Positions 18,600-26,320 of a stretch of 64,000 nt of DNA are shown one piece after another. The translations under genes and the position numbers were made by a program. The notes below the pieces were generated by a model that was not told the origin of the DNA, did not search any database, and saw only the letters and a list, made by a program, of their open reading frames with translations. The first letter of the stretch is position 1; each line of letters opens with the position of its first letter. Origin of the DNA: CAVXFL01 sp963761015 (GTDB lineage: Bacteria > Pseudomonadota > Alphaproteobacteria > Acetobacterales > Acetobacteraceae); the NCBI GenBank assembly GCA_963761015.1, contig CAVXFL010000020.1, positions 248,001-312,000 on the forward strand, given 5' to 3'.

Positions 18600-19646
18600 T
18601 CAGCCTTTGACCTGATTTCCCCAGAGCTTCGGATTATCGACATTGGCCTTCGTGACCTCCGGCGACGGCAGGAGATCCATCAGGTTGCCGTGGTACTCCA
18701 CGATGTGGCTGTCGTGATCTGTCGGGCCGGTGTGGAAGCTGTGCCCTTCGACAGCAGCTTCCAGATCGGACAGGCCGTATTTCACATAGAGATCGACCGG
18801 CTGAGAAATAGCGATGTCCAGCCAGCCCTCGCGGATTTTCTGCAGGCTGTACGGCGTGCCGTCGATGCTCACCAGGTAGATGTGTCCGGGTTCGCCGACT
18901 TTCTTCAGCTTGCCCGCGCTCTTCAGCACGTTCAGCACCCCTGACAGCATGACCGAATCGCTCTGCATGTAGATCGCGTTCAGATTGGGCGTGGAGCCAA
19001 CGATGGTTTGCGCCGCCGCGGTCGCCTTGTCGGTCTTCCAGTAGGTAGGTTCCTGGATGACCTTGATGCCCGCGTAGTTCTTCTTCATGCACGCGTTGAA
19101 GCCGTTGGTGCGATCGCGACCATTGATGGTGGCTTGATCACCCATCAACGAGAGCACGGTGCCCTTGCCGCCGAGTTGCTTGCCGATGGCATGGCAAGCG
19201 GCTTCGCCCATCCGGATGTTATCGGCCCGCACGATCATCGCGACCTTGCCGCGCGCCGGTCCGATATCGATGGATACCACGGGCACATGCCGGCTGGCGG
19301 CGTAATTGAGCGCCGGAGCAATCGCGTCGCTGTCGGTGGGGACCACGATGATGCCCTTTGCCCCCTCGGCGATCAGGTTATGGAAATCGGTGATCTGCTT
19401 GCCGGCATCCTGGTTCGCATTCGCCACCGGCAGGACCTTGAGCCCGTCCTTGGCGGCTTCCGCCATAGCCAGGTTGGCCATGATCGCCTCGAATGGCGTC
19501 GAGAGGAATCCGGCCGAATAGCCGAACTGGAACGGCTTGGCCGCCGCCGCTGCGCTTAGGTGCGAGCCGCCCAGAGCAATCGAGCCGGCAAGAGCCAGGC
19601 CAATCCCAGCCATTGCGGTGCAAAACCGCGCGCCTCTGCGCTTCAT
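18600..19646 (-). CDS. ABC transporter substrate-binding protein (copy 1)
   Basis: Periplasmic binding protein of 348 residues in the Peripla_BP_4 (sugar-type) family. The signal peptide lies in roughly residues 1-32, starting MKRRGARF. The mature domain shows paired lobes with FGYSAGFLSTPFEAI, HVPVVSIDIGPARGKVAM and GTVLSLMGDQATINGRDR. It is closely similar, about three quarters identical by eye, to the protein encoded immediately upstream. It captures the solute for the permease and ATPase that follow. The family is often annotated for ribose-like sugars, but the neighbouring amide and ligase genes suggest a nitrogen-containing solute. Confidence 0.88.
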   Translation of the reverse strand: MKRRGARFCTAMAGIGLALAGSIALGGSHLSAAAAAKPFQFGYSAGFLSTPFEAIMANLAMAEAAKDGLKVLPVANANQDAGKQITDFHNLIAEGAKGIIVVPTDSDAIAPALNYAASRHVPVVSIDIGPARGKVAMIVRADNIRMGEAACHAIGKQLGGKGTVLSLMGDQATINGRDRTNGFNACMKKNYAGIKVIQEPTYWKTDKATAAAQTIVGSTPNLNAIYMQSDSVMLSGVLNVLKSAGKLKKVGEPGHIYLVSIDGTPYSLQKIREGWLDIAISQPVDLYVKYGLSDLEAAVEGHSFHTGPTDHDSHIVEYHGNLMDLLPSPEVTKANVDNPKLWGNQVKG

Positions 19647-19725
19647 CCCAAAATCCTCCCCAACGTTTCTGGATATCTCATAGATCCGGAGCGTGATGCG
19701 CGCCCGGCATGCTTCTTCGCAGCCC

Positions 19726-20757
19726 TCATCCCTTGACGTTGTTGCCCCAGAGCTTCGGGTCGGAGGCGTTCGCCTTGGTAACGACCGGCGCAGGCAGCAG
19801 GTCCATCGGGTTGCCCTTGTACTCGACGATCCGGCTGTCGTGCTTGGTCGGACCGGGAGGGAAGGTTTTGCCGTAAACCGCCGCGGTCAGATAGTAGAGG
19901 CCGTATTTCACGTAGAGATCGAGCGGCTGCGAGATCGCCGCGTCCAGCCAGCCCTCGCGGATTTTCTGCAAGGCGAGCGGCGTGCCGTCGATGCTGACCA
20001 GGAAAATGTGCCCCGGCTGGCCGACCGGCTTCAGCTTGCCCGCGCTCTTCAGCACGTTGAGCACGCCGGCCAGCATGACCAAGTCGCTCTGCATGTAGAT
20101 CGCCGCCAATTTCGGCGTGGACGTCACGACCGTCTGCGCGACCGCGGTTGCCTTGTCGGTGTGCCAGTACGTCGGCTCCTGGATCACCTTGATGTTGGGA
20201 AAATTCTTTTTCATGCAGTCGTTGAAGCCGGTCGTGCGGTCGCGGCCGTTGATGGTGGCCTGATCGCCCATCAGCGACAGCACCGTGCCCTTGCCACCGA
20301 TCGCCTTGCCCATCGCCTCGCAGGCATCGGCGCCCATGCGCAGATTGTCGGCCCGCACGATCATGGCGACCTTGCCGCCCGCCGGTCCAATATCGATCGA
20401 GACCACCGGCACGTGCTTGCTGGCGGCGAAATTGAGCGCGGGAACGATGGCGTCGCTGTCGCGCGCGACCACGATGATGCCCTGCGCGCCCTCGGCGATC
20501 AGGTTGTGGAAGTCGGAGATCTGCTTGCCGGCGTCGCCGTTCGCGTTGGCCACGGGCAGCGTCTTCAGCCCCGCCTTATTGGCTTGCGCCATGGTGAGGT
20601 TCACCTGGATGGCCTGGAACGGATCGGTCAGAAACCCGACCGAGTAGCCGAGCGTAAACGACCCTCGCGCGTACCCGCTGCCGGCTCCCAAGGCGGCCAG
20701 CCCGAGCGCCGCGCCCGCGCCCATGACCCAAGCACCCAGCCCAAGCCTGCGGCCCAT
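19726..20757 (-). CDS. ABC transporter substrate-binding protein (copy 2)
   Basis: Second binding protein, 343 residues, first gene of the importer operon. The ATG at 20757 is preceded by a strong ribosome site (CGGAGGAGACGG). A signal peptide ends near ALGAGSGYA. The mature protein parallels copy 1 almost throughout: GYSVGFLTDPFQAI, SIDIGPAGGKVAMIVRADN, LMGDQATINGRDR and IREGWLDAAISQPLDLYVKY. Both share the C-terminal PKLWGN-VKG ending, so this is a tandem duplication. Differences cluster in the N-terminal export segment and the stretch before the C-terminus. The two may bind related solutes or differ in affinity. Confidence 0.88.
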   Translation of the reverse strand: MGRRLGLGAWVMGAGAALGLAALGAGSGYARGSFTLGYSVGFLTDPFQAIQVNLTMAQANKAGLKTLPVANANGDAGKQISDFHNLIAEGAQGIIVVARDSDAIVPALNFAASKHVPVVSIDIGPAGGKVAMIVRADNLRMGADACEAMGKAIGGKGTVLSLMGDQATINGRDRTTGFNDCMKKNFPNIKVIQEPTYWHTDKATAVAQTVVTSTPKLAAIYMQSDLVMLAGVLNVLKSAGKLKPVGQPGHIFLVSIDGTPLALQKIREGWLDAAISQPLDLYVKYGLYYLTAAVYGKTFPPGPTKHDSRIVEYKGNPMDLLPAPVVTKANASDPKLWGNNVKG

Positions 20758-21008
20758 GTTCCGTCTCCTCCGGTTAGTTATCGTTGCAAAACGACGATGC
20801 TGGACTTGATTGCCTCGGGTTCTTTGGTCGGTCGCGGTTCGGGCTGTCAAGGCGGCCGAGCCGCCGCCAAGTGGAGCCGAGCGGCCGATGGCGGGATTTC
20901 GGCCCGCCCACTTGTCCAAACGCGCGTCTTCGGCAAAAGCGCTCCGCTAATCGGCTGACAGGACCGAGCGCCCCCGTGCCCCGAACACCGGACGCAGAAA
21001 CCCGCGCT

Positions 21009-22235
21009 ATGATTTCCCGCCGCCTCGGCGTCGGGTTCGGACAGCGCGCGCGGCGGCTGGGGCGGGCAATCCGTCGCCGGCTCCATACCAATCTCTGGTT
21101 CCCGCACGTGCCGCTGTTCCTGGCGGTCGGCTGCCTCGGGCTGCTGCAACTCCGGCACGCGCTCGGCATCGGCTTCGTCGAGCACGTCACCGCAGCCGAC
21201 ATTCTGGACATGTCGAAGAACGCGCTTGCCGCCGTGGTCAGCGGCGCGCCGAGTGCCACCGCCGGCGTGTTCCTGGTGGTCATGGCCTTCGGGCTGCTGA
21301 CCCGCTCGCGGCTCGCCTGGGTCATCGCGGTCATGGCGACCATGGTCAGCGCGATGCTGATCTGGCTGGTCTGGTTCGGCGCTCCGCCCAGCAAGACCGG
21401 CCTGCTGACCTACAATCTGTTCGTGCTGCTTGCGCTGCTCGCGGCCGGAGGCGCCTTCACCCGCTCCAGCCTGACCAGCGCCTCGCTGTTCGCCATCGCC
21501 AGCATCGTGCTGCTGATCGCCTACGCCGTGCTGGGCTCCTATCTGCTGGGTCCGGAGTTCAAGCCGCCGATCACCAATCTGGTCACTGCGCTGTATTTCG
21601 CCGTGGTGACCATGAGTACGGTCGGCTACGGCGACATCGTGCCGACGACTACCGAGACGCGCATGTTCGCGATTTCGGTGATGATCCTCGGCATCACGGT
21701 TTTCGCGGCCTCGGTCAGCGCCTTGTTGGTGCCCATGATCAACCGCCGCATGGAACGGCTGCTCGGCTCCAGGGAGAGAAACGTGTCACGCAGCAATCAT
21801 TATGTGATCGTCGGCGACGGCTCGCTCGCCCGCAACACGTACAAGGAACTGGCCGCGCGCGATCAGGCGGTCACCTTCATTCTGGCGAATCCGTCGAAAG
21901 CGTGGGGCGACGCGGAGGACGTGGTGATCGGGGACGGCACCGATGTCGATGTGCTGCGCCGCGCCGACGCGCAGGACGCCAAGGCGGTGCTGGCGCTGAG
22001 CGACGACAATTCGGAAAACGCGTTCGTCGTCATGGCCGCGAAGGAGATTTCCGAGCGGCTGAAGACGGTCGCGGTGGTGAACGATGGGCGTAACATGCAG
22101 CGTGTGCGGCGCGTGCGCCCCGACGTCATCATCGCGCCGCAGGTGCTCGGCGGCGAGCTTCTGGCGATGGCGCTGTCCGGCGAAGCCGTGAATACCGATA
22201 AGCTGATGGAGCAGATTCTGCACGTAACGGGATAG
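21009..22235 (+). CDS. kch: Kch-type potassium channel with RCK domain
   Basis: A 408-residue protein closely resembling E. coli Kch. There are about six N-terminal membrane segments. The K+ selectivity filter MSTVGYGDIVP lies at roughly residues 202-212, and a cytoplasmic RCK/TrkA-N domain begins near residue 264 with HYVIVGDGSLARNTYKEL. The C-terminal half keeps ALSDDNSENAFVVMAAKE and IAPQVLGGELLA, as in Kch. ATG 21009 is the first start that leaves a short basic cytoplasmic N-terminus. It forms a tetrameric inner-membrane channel gated by ligand binding to RCK; the physiological trigger is unknown. It is transcribed away from the importer operon. Confidence 0.9.
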   Translation: MISRRLGVGFGQRARRLGRAIRRRLHTNLWFPHVPLFLAVGCLGLLQLRHALGIGFVEHVTAADILDMSKNALAAVVSGAPSATAGVFLVVMAFGLLTRSRLAWVIAVMATMVSAMLIWLVWFGAPPSKTGLLTYNLFVLLALLAAGGAFTRSSLTSASLFAIASIVLLIAYAVLGSYLLGPEFKPPITNLVTALYFAVVTMSTVGYGDIVPTTTETRMFAISVMILGITVFAASVSALLVPMINRRMERLLGSRERNVSRSNHYVIVGDGSLARNTYKELAARDQAVTFILANPSKAWGDAEDVVIGDGTDVDVLRRADAQDAKAVLALSDDNSENAFVVMAAKEISERLKTVAVVNDGRNMQRVRRVRPDVIIAPQVLGGELLAMALSGEAVNTDKLMEQILHVTG

Positions 22236-22431
22236 CCCGTCGCGAACGCGGCGATCGCGACACCATCACAACACGAGGAAGATTTACGAACGAGTGAGCC
22301 AGTTCACTGCGCAACCAAAAGCGCGCGCGTAGATTGGAGGCACGGCGCGAAATCGAGGAACGAGACGAAGGCGCGTTCCGAAGTTTCGCATTTCCGCGGC
22401 AACGCGGATCGTGACTGGAGGATCGAACGCC

Positions 22432-22776
22432 ATGAAGACCATTCTTTTCGCCACCGCCGCCATGCTCGGACTGGCCACCGGCGGCGCTGCCGTCATTCAG
22501 TCGGGACAAACGCGTGCGCACGCAACACAGCTCGCGCAGTCCGGCAAGCCGGAATCGCAAACCGGTACGCACGCGACGCAGGTCGCTGTACGGGCAATCT
22601 CCACCAACGGCAGCACACGGTTGGCCCAGGGCTGGCATCCGAGCGGGGACGGCAGCAGCCGCGGCACGCAGGTCGCCGCGTCCGGTTTGCCGAACTCGCG
22701 GACCAACGAGCGCGGCACGCAACTCGCCGCCTCGGGCATGCCGCAGGCCGAGACCAGCCGCGTCAGCACGGTTTGA
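22432..22776 (+). CDS. Small exported protein with 17-residue repeats
   Basis: A 114-residue protein I do not recognise. A signal-like hydrophobic segment (MKTILFATAAMLGLATGGAA) is preceded by TGGAGGATC at a good distance from ATG 22432. The mature part is built from an imperfect repeat containing the core (A/G)TQ(L/V)A-xSGxP. Cores begin at residues 31, 48, 61 (STRLA, degenerate), 78 and 95, so the spacing is 17 residues except for one 13-residue step. There are no cysteines and no membrane helix after the signal. It stands alone between kch and bcp. It may be a periplasmic or surface repeat protein; the function is unknown. Confidence 0.7.
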   Translation: MKTILFATAAMLGLATGGAAVIQSGQTRAHATQLAQSGKPESQTGTHATQVAVRAISTNGSTRLAQGWHPSGDGSSRGTQVAASGLPNSRTNERGTQLAASGMPQAETSRVSTV

Positions 22777-22807
22777 ATCCACCCGAGTAATCCGGACATC
22801 GCGTGAC

Positions 22808-22832
22808 GGGCGCCGGGACAAGTCCGGCGCCC
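22808..22832. terminator. Strong hairpin between convergent genes
   Basis: GGGCGCCGG (22808-22816) pairs perfectly with CCGGCGCCC (22824-22832) around a 7-base loop. It lies between the stops at 22776 (plus) and 22858 (minus). It probably terminates transcription from both sides, although neither side has a long T-run. Confidence 0.6.
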
Positions 22833-22857
22833 GAGCGCGTTACGCGACCGCGGCCGC

Positions 22858-23325
22858 TCAGCCCACCGCCTTGGCGGCTTGCATCACCTGCTCGGCGTGG
22901 CCGTCCACTTTCACCTTGCGCCAGATCCTGGCGATCCGTCCGTCTTTGTCAATCAGGAACGTGCTGCGCTCCATGCCCATATACTTGCGGCCGTAATTCG
23001 ATTTCTCGACCCAGGTGCCGTAAGCCTCCGCCGCGCGCCCTTCCTCGTCAGACGCCAGCGGAAATTCGAGCCCGTATTTCTCGGCGAATTTCTCGATCGG
23101 TCCGATCTTGTCGCGCGAGACACCGATCACGGTGAGGCCGAGTTCGCCCAATCGCGGCAACGCTCCCTGAAATCCGCAGGCTTCGCGCGTGCAGCCGGGC
23201 GTGTCGGCCTTGGGATAGAAATAGAGCACGAACGGCTTTCCCTCGAGCGCCGCCAGACTGACGGTGCGCCCGCCGCTCGCAGGTAGAGAGAAATCCGGCG
23301 CCGCATCGCCTTCCCGCACGCTCAT
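22858..23325 (-). CDS. bcp: Thioredoxin-dependent thiol peroxidase (Bcp/PrxQ)
   Basis: Peroxiredoxin of 155 residues. The peroxidatic cysteine is Cys45 and the resolving cysteine Cys50, in KADTPGCTREACGF, the CxxxxC spacing of the BCP/PrxQ group. FVLYFYPKA and ERSTFLIDKDGRIARIW are also characteristic. It reduces hydrogen peroxide and organic hydroperoxides in the cytoplasm using thioredoxin. Its ATG overlaps the stop of glnE (ATGA), so the two are co-translated; this pairing is common in alphaproteobacteria. Confidence 0.95.
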   Translation of the reverse strand: MSVREGDAAPDFSLPASGGRTVSLAALEGKPFVLYFYPKADTPGCTREACGFQGALPRLGELGLTVIGVSRDKIGPIEKFAEKYGLEFPLASDEEGRAAEAYGTWVEKSNYGRKYMGMERSTFLIDKDGRIARIWRKVKVDGHAEQVMQAAKAVG

Positions 23326-26303
23326 TCCACTCGCTCTCCCCCCGCGGGGGCCGACGCGTCGGGCCGGCCCACCAGCCGCTCGAAAATCCCGCGCACCGCG
23401 CGCGCGGTTGCCGCCATCGTGGCGCGCAGTTCCGCCACGTCAACCATGCCGGCGGCGCGCGTCAGCGCATCGGCGGACGGGCCCGGCAACTCCTCCCCGG
23501 CGTTGCGGCCAAGCGTGATGCGCAGCATCCCCTGCACCGTGCGCCAGAGACGGTCCGCGCGGATCAGGGCTTCCGCGTCGGCAAGCTCGATCAGGCCGGC
23601 GGCGGCGAGCCGCTCCAGCGCGATGCGCGTGGTTGGGTGCGGCACCTCCGGGTGGTCGCGGGCATGGGCCAGTTGCAGCGCCTCGGCGATGAACGCCACC
23701 TCCATGAGCCCGCCGGGGCCGAGCTTCACGTCCCACGGACCGGACGCCGGCAGGTCGCGGGCGAGGCGAGCGCGCATCGCCGCGGCATCGGCGAGCACCT
23801 GAGAGGGTGAGCCGATCGCGCCGACTGCGTCGCGGATGGCCGCCTCGACCCGCTCGCGCAGCGCCTTCGGCCCCACGACGACGCGCGCCCGGGTCAGCGC
23901 CATGCGTTCCCAGGTCCAGGCGGATTCGGCGTGATAGCGGCGGAACGAGGCGAGCGAGACCGCGACCGGCCCTTTGTTGCCCGACGGACGCAGCCGCATG
24001 TCGACGGCATAGAGCGGGCCGGTCGGGCCGGGCGCCGTCAAGGCCGCGATGAAAGCGTGCGCGGCGCGGATAAACCATTGGCTCGCGGGCAGCCGCCGCG
24101 CCGCGCCGCCGGGCGCAGCGCTGCTCTCCGTCACGTCCTCGGGGTGATCGTAGATCAGCATCAGGTCGAGGTCGGAGCCGGCCATCATCTCCGCCCCGCC
24201 CAGCTTGCCGAGCGCCACCACGACCATGCCGCCCCGCCGCACGCGGCCGAAGCGGCGTTCCTGCTCGGCCAATACCCGCGGCAGCAACTCGCCGAGCGCC
24301 GCATCGGCGAGCGCCGCGCGCGCGCGCCCCGCCGCGTCGGCGTCCAGCCGGTTCTCCATCGTGGCGACCGACAGGCGAAAATCCTCCTCGCGTACCACGC
24401 GGCCGATCGCCACGATGGCGTCCTCCAGCACACGGGCGTCATGCAACCGGGCGCGCAGCAAGCGGCGGAACGGCGGGCTGGTCTCCTCGGGCGACAGCAG
24501 CGCCTCCAGCGCCGAGGGCACGCTCGCCAGATGCTCGGCGAGCGAGGGCGCGGCGCCGAGCACCGCCGCCACTCGGTCGAGCAGCGCGGGATTGCGCTGG
24601 AACAGCGAAAGCGGCTGCACGCCGGTCGGCAGCCGGTCGAAAAACGCGTCGAATCGGGCGAACACCAGGTCCGGCTGTGCTTGCCGCGACACGGCGGCGA
24701 GCAGGTGGGGCAGCACGTCGTTCATCAGGGCGCGCGCGCGCTCCGAGCGCAGGGCGCGCGGCCGGCCGGCCCGCCAAGCGCGGATCGCCCCCGCCATCGC
24801 CGCCGGATTGGAAAACCCCATCGCCGCAAGCGCCGCGAGGGTGTCCGGCGGCGGGTCCGGGCCGCTGAAGTCGAGCCGCGCCGTGCCGTCCGGCGGCTCC
24901 GGCACGGACTCGAACAGCCCGGCGTAGTGCTCCGCGACCCCGCCGAGATGGCCAAGCAGGTCTCGCGCGAGCGCGACCGCGTCGGCATAGCCCATGAACA
25001 CGGCGAAGTGTTCGAGCTGGTCGCGCCGCTCCGGCAGGCGCTGGGTTTGGCGGTCGGCGATCATCTGCAGCCGGTGTTCGGCACGGCGGAGCAAGCGATA
25101 GCTCGCCGAAAGTTCGGCCGCTGCCGGGCGCGGCAGGTGCCCCGCCCGGGCCAGCAGACCGAGCGCCGGCAGCGTCTCAGCGACGCGCAGTTCCGGTTCC
25201 CGACCGCCCCAGATCAGTTGCAGGGTCTGGGTGAAGAATTCGATTTCCCGAATGCCGCCCTGGCCTACTTTCAGGTCGTGCCCGGCGATCCGCGCCACCG
25301 GGTCGGCGCTGCCTGTCCCGGACTCCGATCCGGGGATCGCGCCGCCCTTGTGTTCGTCGATGCGGCGTTTCATGGCGTGGATATCGGCCAGCATCGCGAA
25401 ATCGAGATGCCGGCGCCACACGAATGGCCGGATCGCCTCCAGGAACGACGCGCCGAGCGCCAGGTCGCCGGCGACCGGGCGCGCCTTCAGCATCGCCGCG
25501 CGCTCCCAGTTCTGGCCCATGCTCTCGTAATAGCTTATGGCGGCGGGCACCGAGATCGCGGGCGGCGTGGCCGCCGGATCGGGACGCAGGCGAAGATCGG
25601 TGCGGAAAACATAGCCGTCCTCGTTTCTCGCCTCCATTATCGTCACCAGGGCGCGTGCAACTCGTGTAAACGTGGCGCCAATATTGTCGCCGCGCGCCGG
25701 TTGCGCGGTCGGGTCGTAGAGCAGCACGAGGTCGATATCGCTCGAATAGTTCAGCTCCCGCGCGCCGAATTTGCCCATGCCGAGCACCGTGAACCCGGCG
25801 CCTTCGGCGGGGTCGGACGCGGATGTCAGGCTGATCTCGCCCGCTTCCGCCGCCCCGAGCAGCAGATGGCTCACCGCCAACCGCAGCGCCGATTGGGCCA
25901 AGTCGGAGAGCGCCGCCGTGACGGTTTCGAGCGGCCAGATGTCGCCGATATCGGCGATGGCGGTGGCGAGCGCCACCTGCCGCTTGGCTTCGCGCAGCAC
26001 CGCGCCGATGCGCGCCCGGGATGCCGAGGGCGGCGTCGCCGCGATCCGCCCCAGGGCTTCCCGGACCACCAATTCCGGGCCCTCCGCGAGCAGCCTCGCC
26101 ACGCTCACCGCCTCGCGCACCGCAAGGTCGGAGAGATACGGGCTGTTGCCGCCGATCGCGTCCAGCAGCCGCGCGACCTCGGGCCGCGCCGCCATGGCCC
26201 GCTCCGCGCGCCCCAGTTCCGCCAATCGCTCGCGCAAGCGCGCGGCGGCAGCGGCATCGGCGGGACGTGGCCACGCCGCGGGCAACTGAAAATCCCCGGT
26301 CAT
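23322..26303 (-). CDS. glnE: Bifunctional glutamine synthetase adenylyltransferase
   Basis: GlnE, 993 residues, controls glutamine synthetase by adenylylation and de-adenylylation in response to PII. Two nucleotidyltransferase domains are visible. The N-terminal one has the metal motif SSDIDLVLLYD with MGKFGARELNYSSD before it, and the C-terminal one has GSDLDLMLIYDHPED preceded by ALGKLGGAEMMAGSD. Between and after them are the helical GlnD_UR_UTase segments (KVGQGGIREIEFFTQ and KLGPGGLMEVAFIAEAL). Length and architecture are complete. It is divergent from the AsmA-like gene, with only 17 bases between the start codons. Confidence 0.95.
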   Translation of the reverse strand: MTGDFQLPAAWPRPADAAAAARLRERLAELGRAERAMAARPEVARLLDAIGGNSPYLSDLAVREAVSVARLLAEGPELVVREALGRIAATPPSASRARIGAVLREAKRQVALATAIADIGDIWPLETVTAALSDLAQSALRLAVSHLLLGAAEAGEISLTSASDPAEGAGFTVLGMGKFGARELNYSSDIDLVLLYDPTAQPARGDNIGATFTRVARALVTIMEARNEDGYVFRTDLRLRPDPAATPPAISVPAAISYYESMGQNWERAAMLKARPVAGDLALGASFLEAIRPFVWRRHLDFAMLADIHAMKRRIDEHKGGAIPGSESGTGSADPVARIAGHDLKVGQGGIREIEFFTQTLQLIWGGREPELRVAETLPALGLLARAGHLPRPAAAELSASYRLLRRAEHRLQMIADRQTQRLPERRDQLEHFAVFMGYADAVALARDLLGHLGGVAEHYAGLFESVPEPPDGTARLDFSGPDPPPDTLAALAAMGFSNPAAMAGAIRAWRAGRPRALRSERARALMNDVLPHLLAAVSRQAQPDLVFARFDAFFDRLPTGVQPLSLFQRNPALLDRVAAVLGAAPSLAEHLASVPSALEALLSPEETSPPFRRLLRARLHDARVLEDAIVAIGRVVREEDFRLSVATMENRLDADAAGRARAALADAALGELLPRVLAEQERRFGRVRRGGMVVVALGKLGGAEMMAGSDLDLMLIYDHPEDVTESSAAPGGAARRLPASQWFIRAAHAFIAALTAPGPTGPLYAVDMRLRPSGNKGPVAVSLASFRRYHAESAWTWERMALTRARVVVGPKALRERVEAAIRDAVGAIGSPSQVLADAAAMRARLARDLPASGPWDVKLGPGGLMEVAFIAEALQLAHARDHPEVPHPTTRIALERLAAAGLIELADAEALIRADRLWRTVQGMLRITLGRNAGEELPGPSADALTRAAGMVDVAELRATMAATARAVRGIFERLVGRPDASAPAGGERVE

Positions 26304-26320
26304 TGGCGGATACGCTGGGG

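Noticed and set aside
22239..22261. 7-base inverted repeat after kch as a terminator
   Set aside because: The stem is short, the loop long and no T-run follows.
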